Shown: positions 8,796 through 17,967, counted from the first letter of the stretch. The stretch is 64,000 nucleotides of DNA from Fulvitalea axinellae (GCF_036492835.1 NZ_AP025314.1:3018010-3082009); one strand, 5' to 3'. Translations and numbers: made by a program. The notes: generated by a model from the sequence alone, not told the origin.

Positions 8796-9517
8796 TTCTT
8801 CTGCTCTTTCTTCAACTCCACGAACAATTTCACAAACTTCTCAACACCTTCCTCTACCCTCTTTTGGTAAGAGTCCGTTTGGCTCGACGATGGGATCAAC
8901 CCGTCAACTACCCCTGTACATATAGCTTTGATTTTGCCATCCTTGTTCTTCTCCCTAGTCAGGTCTAGCATATCCATATAAACCGTACCTGTCTTGTAAC
9001 TAACATTGACTATATAAGGGTAGCGCACGCCTCCCCAATAACCACCTGGCAACCATGGACTCCATCCGCCTGGGTACCAAGGGTAAGAAACGTAAGTATA
9101 ACGAGTTTTTGTAGCGTAAATCGACATTGGGATATGTAGGTTTTTCACTTTCTGCTCTTCCGTCAATTCATCCACCTTTTCTACGTACTCATACCCAGCC
9201 TCAATCATTTCGTCTTTCAGAGTAGCGAGCAAGGCCTCGTCAAAATCATCCTCGAAGACGATATTGTTATCTGGATTTTTTTCGTCCTTAATGTATCGTA
9301 TCGTATCCGGCAAGCTAAAGGTCTCGTACTTCGACAAGTCAGCCTCTTTGTCATAAAAGGCGCTAACAACATCCGTATCCTCGTAGGACAAATCATTATC
9401 CGGCATGCAACCGGCCACCAATACAGCACCGAAGAGACAAAGGCTCAAAATCCACTTCACCTTCGGCATTCCCCATCTCTCTCTCATTACTTCCATATGC
9501 TCTATCAAGTTAATCAC
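8792..9517 (-). CDS. DUF4136-type lipoprotein
   Basis: The mature protein follows lipobox LVAGC and contains the DUF4136 pattern: DLSKYETFSLPDT near the start, an aromatic/Gly-rich centre (YPWYPGGWSPWLPGGYWGG) and a helical C-terminus rich in Lys and Glu. The function of the family is unknown; it is an envelope lipoprotein. The longest frame starts at 9517, but ATGs at 9487 (MRERWGMPKVKW) and 9469 (MPKVKW) give a more normal signal peptide, so the true start is probably one of these. It overlaps the downstream barrel gene by ATGA. Confidence 0.75.
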   Translation of the reverse strand: MINLIEHMEVMRERWGMPKVKWILSLCLFGAVLVAGCMPDNDLSYEDTDVVSAFYDKEADLSKYETFSLPDTIRYIKDEKNPDNNIVFEDDFDEALLATLKDEMIEAGYEYVEKVDELTEEQKVKNLHIPMSIYATKTRYTYVSYPWYPGGWSPWLPGGYWGGVRYPYIVNVSYKTGTVYMDMLDLTREKNKDGKIKAICTGVVDGLIPSSSQTDSYQKRVEEGVEKFVKLFVELKKEQKK

Positions 9518-9590
9518 ACATCAACTTATCACTTTGTCAATTCGAGTCAAAGACACCGCAGTTAGCTAAGGAGGTTGAAACAAAAGCAAA

Positions 9591-9621
9591 AAAAATCCCG
9601 CGAACCTTTGTTCCCGGGATT
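9591..9621 (-). terminator. Rho-independent terminator after the 9646-10569 gene
   Basis: AATCCCG pairs with CGGGATT, extended by GAAC/GTTC past one mismatch, with a 4-nt loop. The minus strand then reads into a T-run (complement of AAAGCAAAAAAA). Confidence 0.7.
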
Positions 9622-9645
9622 GAGTAAATGTATCGTTGGATAAAA

Positions 9646-10569
9646 TTAACGACGTCTGCGTCTTTTTGGCTTTCTGCGCTTCGGTGGCTTATAGCGACCT
9701 GGTCTTTTTGGTCTTCTTTTGTAGGTGCCTTTGGCGAAGTTATACGTTAAACGGACAGCGGTGGTGGTGTAGGCGTCGTCGTTATCGGGATTACCTCGAA
9801 CAAACCCACCGTATGTGAAGTCTTTCGTCTTATCAATATCCCCATTATTTGCCGCAGTTATAAAGTTTGCTGCTTGCTTACCATACGCCAACAACATTGC
9901 TATTTGTTGCTCCTCTCCTTCCAGGTTTTGAAATGAATTTATAGAACGATATTCCGCCTTGCTAACATCATCAAGATAATCCGTAAAAACAGCCCTGTAT
10001 GTAAACTCAATTCCAAGGGAAAATTGCGGGTTTATCTCGTATTTGACACCTACCCCTAAAGGAACAACCATAGCGAACTTTTCATACTCCTCGCCATTGG
10101 TTTGAAAATCTCTTAAGTCATAAGATGTCCCATCTACCTTAACGGTAGGATTAAACATCAAGGCTCCAACACCAACAAAACCATACGGTATAATCGACTT
10201 TCGGGTAGACGATCTGTCCTTTGCGTTATTATCAAAAAGCTCCGCCTGAAGAATTCCCGCAAACTCGTAGTTTATGGAATTAAAAGAAAGGCCTCTTTCT
10301 TCGTACAGGTCTTGACCACTCAAACTTATCAAAGAAGCGTCAAAGCCCACCTTCACATGAGGGAACACCCTGTAACGCATGCCCAGATTAATGTTCGAAC
10401 CAAAGTTATTATAAGGCGCATCGTCAGCCAAATCACCATAATAGGTAGACGAACCTACCCCTACGGTAACTTCCAAAGGCGAACTGCCAGCTTTTCGCAC
10501 AAAGGACTGCGACACCCCATCGTACGTGAAAAATCCCAGTAAAAATAACAGTAATAGTAAGCGTTTCAT
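9646..10569 (-). CDS. Outer-membrane barrel protein with a strongly basic C-terminal tail
   Basis: A 307-residue protein with a signal peptide (MKRLLLLLFLLGFFTYDGVS) and a barrel of the DUF6089 kind (EVTVGVGSSTYYGDLADD near the start; PYGFVGVGALMF and VPLGVGVKYEINP in the middle). The last barrel strand (TTTAVRLTYNF) is followed by about 25 residues that are nearly all Arg, Lys and Pro (KRRPKRPGRYKPPKRRKPKR and a final run of Arg). Such a tail after the last strand is unusual and should face the periplasm, where it could bind peptidoglycan, lipopolysaccharide phosphates or nucleic acid. The stop codon is firm and a terminator follows. Confidence 0.7.
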   Translation of the reverse strand: MKRLLLLLFLLGFFTYDGVSQSFVRKAGSSPLEVTVGVGSSTYYGDLADDAPYNNFGSNINLGMRYRVFPHVKVGFDASLISLSGQDLYEERGLSFNSINYEFAGILQAELFDNNAKDRSSTRKSIIPYGFVGVGALMFNPTVKVDGTSYDLRDFQTNGEEYEKFAMVVPLGVGVKYEINPQFSLGIEFTYRAVFTDYLDDVSKAEYRSINSFQNLEGEEQQIAMLLAYGKQAANFITAANNGDIDKTKDFTYGGFVRGNPDNDDAYTTTAVRLTYNFAKGTYKRRPKRPGRYKPPKRRKPKRRRRR

Positions 10570-10773
10570 TTGGGCGATTTTATCGTGTCACTTTTTGATT
10601 ACAGTACACAAATTCTACAAAACGTATTTTCCTACAATTTTAAATATAAAAAATTCATGATCAAAAAAAAAGAAATGCATATCTGGAAAAAAAAACAAGC
10701 TTCCCGAACAATGAGCCTGATTTCCATGTAATGAAATCGAAGTTTTTGACCAACATTCACTAATGTAAAATCT

Positions 10774-10971
10774 ATGATTCTTACAGATAAAGAGCTGAAA
10801 GATTATTACAATGGCCTTCAAAAAACCATTGAACTAAATTTAAAACTATTGCAGGACGGCATCGTAGAACCCGAAGCACTTGCAGAAGAGCTCGAACAGC
10901 TTGAGCAATTAAAAGAAAAAATCAACCAAACGCTACTAAAAAGGAAGAAGGAACAAAAAAAACAACTATAA
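10774..10971 (+). CDS. Small coiled-coil hypothetical protein
   Basis: A 65-residue protein, acidic and helical with a Lys-rich end. Leu, Ile and Val recur with heptad-like spacing through LNLKLLQDGIVEPEALAEEL and EQLEQLKEKINQTLLKRKK. No signal peptide or membrane segment is present. It sits 286 bp upstream of the phosphoglucomutase gene on the same strand. No family recognised. The regular amphipathic pattern and the clean start in an otherwise empty gap argue that it is real. Confidence 0.5.
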   Translation: MILTDKELKDYYNGLQKTIELNLKLLQDGIVEPEALAEELEQLEQLKEKINQTLLKRKKEQKKQL

Positions 10972-11210
10972 AATCATCAGTAAACTTTTGAGCAACTAAA
11001 CAGATTTTGATATTCCATGAAAAGCGACAACAGCACAATCCTTCACCGGATTCAGACTACTCAATAACTGTCAAAAAACTCTGGCAACGTTTTCTTGCTT
11101 TATTTTCCAACACGGAAGAGCATGCTTCCGATTTCCTTCCTAAATTCGCACACACAGGACACCCGTTTCCGGCAGGACCTTCATTGGTGCCCATTGATTT
11201 TTACCGAATC

Positions 11211-11226
11211 GCCCGGGCCGGCGGGC
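11211..11226. other. GC-rich hairpin in the phosphoglucomutase leader
   Basis: GCCCGGGCCGGCGGGC can fold as GCCCG/CGGGC and ends 31 nt before the phosphoglucomutase start, in an otherwise AT-rich stretch. It might affect translation. Nothing else is recognised in 10972-11257. Confidence 0.3.
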
Positions 11227-11257
11227 AGAATCTTACCTTTAAACAGAATTTGTTGTC

Positions 11258-12991
11258 ATGGCAGACAAAGCTATTTTGGACAAAGCCAACGAATGGCTCA
11301 CTAGCGACTCCGTTGACGAGGAAACCAAGGCGGGAATACGCCAGATGATCGAAGCGGAAGACCAAACCGAACTTACCGACGCTTTTTACAAAGACCTTGA
11401 GTTCGGCACCGGCGGGCTCCGTGGCATCATGGGGGTCGGGTCAAACCGTATGAACAGGTATACTGTTGGAAAAGCCACCCAAGGACTCAGCAATTACATA
11501 TCGGCATCTTTCCCCGGCGAAACGACCAAAGTGGCCATCGCCTATGATTCAAGAAACAACAACAAGCTTTTTGCCGACGTAACCGCCAGTGTACTCTCAG
11601 CCAATGGTATTGAAGTATACGTTTTCGAGGAAGTACGTCCTACTCCGGAGCTTTCTTTTGCCGTAAGGCACTTGGATTGCAACGCTGGTATCGTAATCAC
11701 CGCATCGCACAATCCCAAAGAATACAACGGCTACAAAGTATATTGGAACGACGGTGCGCAAATCGTTGCTCCGCACGACAAAAACATCATTACAGAGGTT
11801 AATGCAATCTCTGATCTTGCCGATATCAAATTCGAAAAGGATCCCGCCAGGATTCACACCATATCAGATAGCGTCGACAAGGCTTATATCCAATCGATAA
11901 AAGATCTTTCACTGTCGCCGGAAGCTGTTCAGCGTCAAAAAGAACTAAAACTCGTTTTCACTCCGATTCATGGATCCGGCATCACTATGGTTCCAAGGGC
12001 TTTGGAGGCTTACGGTTTCACAAACGTTCACATCGTTGAGGAGCAAGCTACTCTGGACGGAAACTTCCCTACAGTCCCTTATCCCAACCCCGAAGAAACC
12101 GCAGCGATGCAACTCGGGCTAGACAAAGCCAAAGCGTTGGACGCCGACATTCTCTTCGCAACTGATCCTGACGCGGACCGCGTGGGAGTTGGCATGAAGA
12201 ACCACCATGGCGAATGGCAATTACTCAACGGAAACCAGACCGCCGCTCTTCTGACCTATTATCTTTTGGAAAAATGGAAGGAAAATGGCAAAATCGACGG
12301 CAAAGAGTACATCGTCTATACGATCGTAACCTCTGACCTTCTCGGAAAAATAGCCGAAGGTTATGGAGTGGAGTATTTCACAACACTGACAGGATTCAAA
12401 TTCATTGCGGGCGTAATCCGTGACTTGGAAGGAAAACGAAACTACATAGGCGGTGGCGAAGAAAGCTACGGCTACTTAGTCGGCGACGCCGTGCGAGACA
12501 AGGACGCTGTTTCGGCTTGCGTTATGTTCGCTGAAATGACTGCTTACTTCAAAGACAAAGGCCTTTCGGCATTCGATGTTCTTATCGATATGTATTCTCG
12601 TTTCGGCTTCTATTACGAAGAGCTTGTTTCTCTTACGGAAAAAGGAAAGGCCGGCGCCGAGGCTATCCAAAAACGTATGGCCGATATGCGTCAAGAACCG
12701 CCTAAAGAACTTGCGGGCGAAACTGTCACCAGCATTATCGATTACGCTAACTCAACGGAGAAAAACCTTGTAACCGGAGAGACTTCGGCTGTAGACTTTC
12801 CTTCTTCAAACGTTCTGCAGTTCATTACTAACAAAGGGTCAAAAATCTCCGCCCGCCCTTCTGGTACAGAACCAAAAATCAAATTCTACTTTAGCGTAAA
12901 CGGCGACCTCGCTGACAAGAACCAATTCGACGAAACTCTTTCTTCATTGAAAGAAAAGATAAAAGCATTGAAAGCGGATCTAGGCATTTGA
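11258..12991 (+). CDS. pgm: Phosphoglucomutase/phosphomannomutase (alpha-D-phosphohexomutase)
   Basis: A 577-residue cytoplasmic enzyme interconverting hexose 1- and 6-phosphates, feeding UDP-glucose and glycogen synthesis. All four active-site loops are present: GTGGLRG (50-56), the phosphoserine loop TASHNP (148-153, Ser150), metal loop DPDADR (303-308), sugar loop GEESYG (400-405) and the phosphate-binding RPSGTEPK loop near the C-terminus. Length and motifs fit the PgcA-like long phosphohexomutase group common in Bacteroidota and Firmicutes. The start follows a TTGTTGTC leader. A strong terminator follows. It appears monocistronic unless transcribed with the small coiled-coil gene upstream. 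Confidence 0.95.
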   Translation: MADKAILDKANEWLTSDSVDEETKAGIRQMIEAEDQTELTDAFYKDLEFGTGGLRGIMGVGSNRMNRYTVGKATQGLSNYISASFPGETTKVAIAYDSRNNNKLFADVTASVLSANGIEVYVFEEVRPTPELSFAVRHLDCNAGIVITASHNPKEYNGYKVYWNDGAQIVAPHDKNIITEVNAISDLADIKFEKDPARIHTISDSVDKAYIQSIKDLSLSPEAVQRQKELKLVFTPIHGSGITMVPRALEAYGFTNVHIVEEQATLDGNFPTVPYPNPEETAAMQLGLDKAKALDADILFATDPDADRVGVGMKNHHGEWQLLNGNQTAALLTYYLLEKWKENGKIDGKEYIVYTIVTSDLLGKIAEGYGVEYFTTLTGFKFIAGVIRDLEGKRNYIGGGEESYGYLVGDAVRDKDAVSACVMFAEMTAYFKDKGLSAFDVLIDMYSRFGFYYEELVSLTEKGKAGAEAIQKRMADMRQEPPKELAGETVTSIIDYANSTEKNLVTGETSAVDFPSSNVLQFITNKGSKISARPSGTEPKIKFYFSVNGDLADKNQFDETLSSLKEKIKALKADLGI

Positions 12992-13010
12992 TTTCGATTG
13001 GCTCCAAAAT

Positions 13011-13046
13011 AAAAAACGGGAATCGAAATTCGATTCCCGTTTTTTT
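13011..13046. terminator. Strong bidirectional terminator
   Basis: A 15-bp perfect stem (AAAAAACGGGAATCG with its complement) and a 5-nt loop, with A-run and T-run on the two sides, lies between two convergent genes. It can end transcription both ways. Confidence 0.85.
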
Positions 13047-13065
13047 ATCAATGGAAAAGTGGTTT

Positions 13066-13593
13066 TTATTTCTTCTTCAAAATAAAGTATTTGCCCTCTC
13101 CGTAATACAGCTCTACCGAATTACTCTTAATCGCAACCTTATAAAGTGTCTGATACTTATCGATAAACGATCGATTTATCGGACAATCTTCACTTACAAC
13201 GACACCCTTAAGTGAATTAATCGGCGGAATTTCAAACTCGTACCCTTCCAACTTGACCTTATATGTTCCGTTGTAGGTTTTACCGTCAATCTTTAAGGTC
13301 AAATTGCCATCCTGAAAAACAGCTTCCACGTCAGGGCAAGAATCCACATTTTCTTGGCTAAAGTCTTCATCAACTATCTCCGCTACATACCAAGAACCAT
13401 TTATCAAATTATTTACGGTAGGGGTTCCGTCCTCGTCGCAGCTAAAAGCGAACATGATCGGCAAAACCGCCAAAAAGGCGAATTTGACCATCAAATTTTT
13501 AAGATTGTAGTTTTTGTAAGCTTGTCTCATTGTCGCTATTGTTTGGAATCTATTTTTCATAAAACTAAGTACAACTATGACAAAGTTAAGCAT
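13066..13593 (-). CDS. Lipocalin-like hypothetical lipoprotein
   Basis: The mature domain begins after FAFSC and has LINGSWYVAEIVDED, NLTLKIDGKTYNGTYKV and a closing VELYYGEGKYFILKKK, the strand pattern of lipocalin-like small beta-barrels in Bacteroidota envelope proteins. Three ATGs are possible. The frame opens at 13593, but Met22 (13530, MRQAYKNYN) or Met35 (13491, MVKFAFLAV) places the signal peptide normally, so the true protein is probably 141-154 residues. Function unknown. It is followed by the shared terminator with the phosphoglucomutase gene. Confidence 0.6.
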   Translation of the reverse strand: MLNFVIVVLSFMKNRFQTIATMRQAYKNYNLKNLMVKFAFLAVLPIMFAFSCDEDGTPTVNNLINGSWYVAEIVDEDFSQENVDSCPDVEAVFQDGNLTLKIDGKTYNGTYKVKLEGYEFEIPPINSLKGVVVSEDCPINRSFIDKYQTLYKVAIKSNSVELYYGEGKYFILKKK

Positions 13594-13659
13594 CTAATAG
13601 TTAAACACAGCTTTATTTCCTTAAAAAATAGTCTTTTTCACAGCAACACAAGGCCATCC

Positions 13660-14430
13660 CTACTGACCTTTCGGCCTTTCGTCGTCGTCTTTAAGCGCTC
13701 TCATCAATTTATTCGCAAAAATAAAATCACGAAGCTCCTCACATTCCGTATCCAAAATCTCATAGTTATGGCCTTCCCATAACTTTCTTCCTTCACGGAT
13801 AAAAATGATATTCTCCCCGATATTCATCACCGAGTTCATATCATGAGAAACGACAATAGTTGTTGTTCCCAAATCTTTTGTGAGCTCCATGATCAAATCA
13901 TCTATCAGAATCGAGGTTTGGGGATCCAATCCAGAATTCGGTTCGTCACAAAAGAGATACTTCGAGCTGTTCACGATTGCCCTGGCAATTCCAACCCGTT
14001 TTTTCATTCCGCCACTGAGTTCCGAGGGCATTTTGTCGTTGGAACCTCCCAAACCCACTTTTTCAAGGGCGTCATTAACTTTTACCCTTTTCTCCTCATA
14101 AGGCAGTTCCGTAAGCATATCCAACGGAAACATCACGTTTTCCTCCACATTTTTGGAATCGAACAAAGCCGCTCCCTGAAAAAGCATACCTATCTCCTGC
14201 CTCACCTCTTTTCTTTCCAACCGGTTCGCTTCGGTGAAATTCCGGTCATGAAAAAAGACACTGCCCTCATCAGGCTCCACAAGGCCTACAATAGTTTTCA
14301 GAAAAACGCTTTTCCCTGTACCGCTGGCCCCGATAACCATATTCACTTTTCCCGCCTCGAAACGAGCGCTCACGTTGTCAAGGACAAGTTTGTCCCCGAA
14401 ACTCTTCGAAATGTTTTTTGCCTCAATCAT
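13660..14430 (-). CDS. mlaF: MlaF-type ABC transporter ATPase
   Basis: A 256-residue ATPase of the MlaF/Ttg2A family, which powers retrograde phospholipid transport between outer and inner membranes. Walker A is GASGTGKS (34-41), the signature is LSGGMKKRVGIARA, Walker B is YLFCDEPNSGLD, and the switch His lies in VVSHDM. The GMKKRVGIARA signature, with Met-Lys-Lys, is characteristic of this lipid-transport branch. It lies directly downstream of the MlaE permease with a 22-bp gap, so the two form an operon. No MCE-domain MlaD gene is adjacent. Confidence 0.9.
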   Translation of the reverse strand: MIEAKNISKSFGDKLVLDNVSARFEAGKVNMVIGASGTGKSVFLKTIVGLVEPDEGSVFFHDRNFTEANRLERKEVRQEIGMLFQGAALFDSKNVEENVMFPLDMLTELPYEEKRVKVNDALEKVGLGGSNDKMPSELSGGMKKRVGIARAIVNSSKYLFCDEPNSGLDPQTSILIDDLIMELTKDLGTTTIVVSHDMNSVMNIGENIIFIREGRKLWEGHNYEILDTECEELRDFIFANKLMRALKDDDERPKGQ

Positions 14431-14452
14431 CCCTTACTGTCCGCCTTTTTAA

Positions 14453-15211
14453 TTACAACAGTACTTGCGCCAAGAAGTAATCAGCGCACAAAACCGCCAC
14501 ACAGCTTGAAGTAACGGCATCGGTACTCGCTTTTCCAACTTCCAAAGCTCCGCCACGGGTGTAATACCCTTTGAAAGCAGAAATGGAAGCGATCAGAAAA
14601 CCGAAGATAAACGACTTGATCAACGCGAAAATCAGGTTATACATCTTGAAGTCAAGACGAAGCCCGTTAATATACTCCACAGGACTAAGCTCGCCCGACA
14701 GGGTTGTGGAAAGATAACCGCCGTAAAGCCCCAAAGCCAACGCATAAATCACCAATACGGGATAAGTAAAGGTACAAGCGATCACTTTCGGCAAGACCAA
14801 ATATGAAGAGGAATTAATCCCCATCACATCAATCGCGTCAATCTGCTCGGTAATACGCATCGTTCCCAACTCACCGGCGATATTCGACCCTACCTTACCG
14901 GCAAAAACAATCGCCGTAAAAGTCGGAGCGAGCTCCAAAAGCTCCATTTCCCTTACGATAAAGGCGATTACATCTCTGGGAACAAACGGATAAGTCATGT
15001 TATACGCCGTCTGGATAGCCGTCACCGCACCGATAAACACCGATACTAAGGCGACGATCATCATCGAATTCAGGCCGATATTCATACACTCGTCAAGGGT
15101 GCGTTTCAGGTACGTTTTAAACGATTCCCTGTTTATCAGCAAACTACCCAGAAAGTAAAAATACTTATTAACACTTTTCAGCATGCTCAATTTCATTATT
15201 TCGCTTGGCAC
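14453..15211 (-). CDS. mlaE: MlaE-type ABC transporter permease
   Basis: A 252-residue inner-membrane permease with about five transmembrane segments and the family signature region LAPTFTAIVFAGKVGSN plus GELGTMRITEQIDAIDVMGI, the conserved MlaE coupling loop. It pairs with the ATPase gene immediately downstream. The first Met is weakly supported: Met6 (MKLSMLKSVNK) or Met10 could be the start. Family knowledge places it in lipid trafficking that maintains outer-membrane asymmetry. The missing MCE subunit must be elsewhere in the genome. Confidence 0.9.
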   Translation of the reverse strand: MPSEIMKLSMLKSVNKYFYFLGSLLINRESFKTYLKRTLDECMNIGLNSMMIVALVSVFIGAVTAIQTAYNMTYPFVPRDVIAFIVREMELLELAPTFTAIVFAGKVGSNIAGELGTMRITEQIDAIDVMGINSSSYLVLPKVIACTFTYPVLVIYALALGLYGGYLSTTLSGELSPVEYINGLRLDFKMYNLIFALIKSFIFGFLIASISAFKGYYTRGGALEVGKASTDAVTSSCVAVLCADYFLAQVLL

Positions 15212-15291
15212 GTCAACGACGCTTGAAGATTCGAAGCCGGAAATTACGAAAAAATACTCAATAACAGCATGGCGAGGTTCATGCCAGAGTG

Positions 15292-15696
15292 TTATCCGTA
15301 GAAATCCGCGGTCGCTTCACGGCATCGTTTTTTTCGTTTGCGAACCGTAAACGGCCACCAAGGCCCGGCCCGAAACACTAAACCCACAGATACGAAGAAG
15401 TTATGCGAAGCCCTTTGAAGGCCATTTTTGTAACCTGGCTGCCCCTTGGGCGTCACTTCATATTCAAAACCCATTTTCCGCGTGGCTTCCTGAAAGCAGA
15501 CATTGCCATACAGAATTCCCTTCGTATCTTTACGGTACATGCGCCAATAGCGTTTCCGTTTTTCATTTGCCCTGTTCGGAAATCTCTTTTCCATCACCAC
15601 AGGCCCTTCGTCCTTTTCATAAGGCTTGGCTTTATGCTGGGACATGGCCGGCAGAAAAATTAGCGTTGCGCAAACTAGGAATAAAAGTTGTTTCAC
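15292..15696 (-). CDS. Small secreted basic hypothetical protein
   Basis: A 134-residue protein with a signal peptide (MKQLLFLVCATLIFLPAMSQ) and a basic mature part rich in Lys, Arg and aromatics (KRKRYWRMYRKDTKG, GPWWPFTVRKRKKRC). No family recognised. It lies 80 bp upstream of mlaE on the same strand and might belong to that transcript. Confidence 0.55.
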   Translation of the reverse strand: MKQLLFLVCATLIFLPAMSQHKAKPYEKDEGPVVMEKRFPNRANEKRKRYWRMYRKDTKGILYGNVCFQEATRKMGFEYEVTPKGQPGYKNGLQRASHNFFVSVGLVFRAGPWWPFTVRKRKKRCREATADFYG

Positions 15697-15814
15697 GTAC
15701 CCAAGTGTTTTTTAACCAAATTAGGCAAAAAAAATAGCCCTGTCAATAAGACAATAGCTTCCAAAAGCACATTCGGCATTTTGGAGCCTATGGCATATTC
15801 TCGGCCTCACAAAC

Positions 15815-16582
15815 ATGAAAAATCTCGTAAGTTTCGTTATCAAAAATATTCCGCGCAAATATCTTCAACTATTCGCGCATCACGGACTTAAAGTCGCTTC
15901 ATTATTTTATATAGGAAAAGGATCGACTTGCAACGTTTGTGGAAAGTCCTTCCGCAAATTTATGCCTTACGGCAGAAAACCTCCACGTGAAAATGCGCTA
16001 TGCCCCAACTGCCTTACATTGGAGCGCCACAGACTGATGTGGGAATATCTAAAAGAAAAAACCGATTTCTTTACAGCAAAACACAAAGTGCTGCACGTAG
16101 CGCCGGAGCTCTGCTTTATCAAAACGTTCGAGGGCATGAAAAACCTCGACTACGTAACGGCGGATTTGGAATCACCTTTGGCAAAGGTGAAAGCCGACGT
16201 CCAAAACCTTCCTTTCGAAGACAACAGTTTTGACGTAGCCTTCTGCAACCACGTGATGGAACACGTAGACGACGACATAAAGGCCATGAGCGAACTTTGC
16301 AGGGTTTTGCGACCTGGCGGATGGGCCATCATCCAATCGCCACAAGACATGTCCAGGGCGGAAACTTACGAAGATCCGACCATCACCGACCCGAAAGCTC
16401 GGGAAGAGGCCTTCTGGCAATCTGACCACGTCCGCCTCTTTGGCAGGGATTATGGCAAACGACTGGAAAAGGCCGGCTTTAAAGTTACCGAAGATGATTT
16501 CGTGAAGAAACTTGATCCCGAAAAGGTCAAGCTCCATGCTTTTCCTTCGGAAGAGATCATCTATTTCTGCCAAAAACCTTAA
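15815..16582 (+). CDS. SAM-dependent methyltransferase with N-terminal zinc ribbon
   Basis: A 255-residue class I methyltransferase. An N-terminal treble-clef or ribbon is formed by C39-x2-C42 and C63-x2-C66. The Rossmann domain has HVAPE (motif I position), VTADLESP, DVQNLPFEDNSFDVAFCNHV and ELCRVLRPGG. The H-V-x-P-E version of motif I and the CNHVMEHV motif are typical of methyltransferase_11-type enzymes near glycan or lipid biosynthesis genes. The substrate is unknown; the zinc ribbon may recognise a protein or a nucleic acid. No signal peptide. It is followed by a strong terminator and is probably monocistronic. Confidence 0.8.
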   Translation: MKNLVSFVIKNIPRKYLQLFAHHGLKVASLFYIGKGSTCNVCGKSFRKFMPYGRKPPRENALCPNCLTLERHRLMWEYLKEKTDFFTAKHKVLHVAPELCFIKTFEGMKNLDYVTADLESPLAKVKADVQNLPFEDNSFDVAFCNHVMEHVDDDIKAMSELCRVLRPGGWAIIQSPQDMSRAETYEDPTITDPKAREEAFWQSDHVRLFGRDYGKRLEKAGFKVTEDDFVKKLDPEKVKLHAFPSEEIIYFCQKP

Positions 16583-16591
16583 CCCATTAGC

Positions 16592-16626
16592 ACGTCCCCG
16601 AACAATTGGGGACGTACTTCTTTTTC
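16592..16626 (+). terminator. Rho-independent terminator after the methyltransferase gene
   Basis: ACGTCCCC pairs perfectly with GGGGACGT across an 8-nt loop and is followed by ACTTCTTTTTC. Confidence 0.8.
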
Positions 16627-16786
16627 AACTCGCCGATTTCACTTTTTCAAGCAATAAATGGCTTGACCCTGAACATATCCCAGCATTTCCACAAAAGATT
16701 CATCCACAATAGAGGGAAAAGGATCATTTTGGCGTCCGTCATTAGGAAACAGCCACACAAGCGAACTACACTGTTTTAGCTATTGG

Positions 16787-17947
16787 TTGATTTTTACATT
16801 AAAAAAATACGTTTCAAAATCCTGTCGCCAAATGAGGTACTTGTTTTCAATTCCTTTTCTGATTTTTCTTACCGATTGTTCGTTTTCCCAAAACAAAAAA
16901 TCGCAAACAAATTCACACATAAGATCCTCCGCCTTTAAGCCGGAAACTTTTTCAGATAACTGGAAGTATGTAGGCGAAGCGATTAATGAGCCCGGTTACG
17001 ACATTTGGGGGGGCTCCCCTATCAGAGACGAAAAAGGAAATGTCCATATTTTTTGCGCTCGCTGGAAAGCCGACATTCCATTCGAGAAAGCATGGAGATA
17101 CGACAGCGAAATCGCTCATTATGTAGCGAAAAAACCAGAAGGTCCATTCAGGTTTGTAGAAGTTGTGGCGAGCCCCAGCACGACTGGAAAAGGTTGGAAA
17201 ACATCCGGGTTCCATAATCCCAACATCAGAAAAGTCGGAGATAAATATGTCTTGGTTTTCATTGCCAACGACGGAGCAAAAACGCACGGCCCTACCCAGT
17301 TCATTGGGATGATGGTAGCCGAAAGCCTAAACGGCCCTTGGAGATCGATTCCGGACGATAACAATCCAATCCTGAAAACTTCCGAAGACAAAGACGTTTG
17401 GTGTTTTGACAGTGGTTGTGGCGTTACAAACCCGTCACTAATCGCCCACCCTGACGGTCGATTCTTACTTTATTTCAAAGCCATGACCGGCCCTCGGCCA
17501 AAAGGCAAGGTAAGTATGGGCGTGGCGGAAGCTAAAAAACTCGAAGGCCCGTATATTATCCGCAATAAGCCAATCACATCAAATGAGAAAATGATTGAAG
17601 ACGGCTACGCGTTTGTCTGGAAAAACCGGGTTTGCCTTTTGACAACGGACAACCACGGAATCCTCGAACATGGCGGAGGTGTTTTATGGGCTTCGGATGA
17701 CGGATATAGTTTCTCTTCAAAAGTACATTCAGGCTTTCATCATTTCGGGAAATATTACTTAAAAGGGAATATCCCGGAAAGCGCAAAAGCACACTATAAC
17801 AAAGACCCTAAATTCGAAAGACCTCAAATTCTTTTTGACCAAGACAAAGAGCCGGAATACCTCTACTGCCCTAGTGGAGTAGCTATAGACGGGAGTGATG
17901 GAACAAACAGCTACGTCCTAAAATACAATAACATAAAACTCCAATAA
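16787..17947 (+). CDS. GH43-like five-bladed beta-propeller glycoside hydrolase, lipoprotein
   Basis: After a signal peptide and lipobox-like FLTDC comes a five-bladed propeller of the GH43/GH32/GH117 superfamily: GYDIWGGSPIRDEKG (first blade with general-base Asp position), SGFHNPNIRKVGDKYVL, GVTNPSLIAHPDGRFLL and EDGYAFVWKNR. It probably hydrolyses or binds a plant or algal polysaccharide or sugar ester, but I cannot fix the family or confirm all catalytic acids. The start is more likely Met16 at 16832 (MRYLFSIPFLIF), which gives a standard lipoprotein signal; the longer frame adds a basic stretch. It stands alone between a terminator and a convergent two-component system, with no SusCD or other carbohydrate gene adjacent. 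Confidence 0.65.
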   Translation: MIFTLKKYVSKSCRQMRYLFSIPFLIFLTDCSFSQNKKSQTNSHIRSSAFKPETFSDNWKYVGEAINEPGYDIWGGSPIRDEKGNVHIFCARWKADIPFEKAWRYDSEIAHYVAKKPEGPFRFVEVVASPSTTGKGWKTSGFHNPNIRKVGDKYVLVFIANDGAKTHGPTQFIGMMVAESLNGPWRSIPDDNNPILKTSEDKDVWCFDSGCGVTNPSLIAHPDGRFLLYFKAMTGPRPKGKVSMGVAEAKKLEGPYIIRNKPITSNEKMIEDGYAFVWKNRVCLLTTDNHGILEHGGGVLWASDDGYSFSSKVHSGFHHFGKYYLKGNIPESAKAHYNKDPKFERPQILFDQDKEPEYLYCPSGVAIDGSDGTNSYVLKYNNIKLQ

Positions 17948-17967
17948 CCGAATTCAGATAACATTAA

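Noticed and set aside
11007..11348. 113-codon open frame overlapping the start of the phosphoglucomutase gene
   Set aside because: It runs into the true gene in another frame and has no structure of its own; leader region.
13843..14514. 223-codon open frame antisense to mlaF
   Set aside because: mlaF motifs are intact on the other strand; the frame has no family features.
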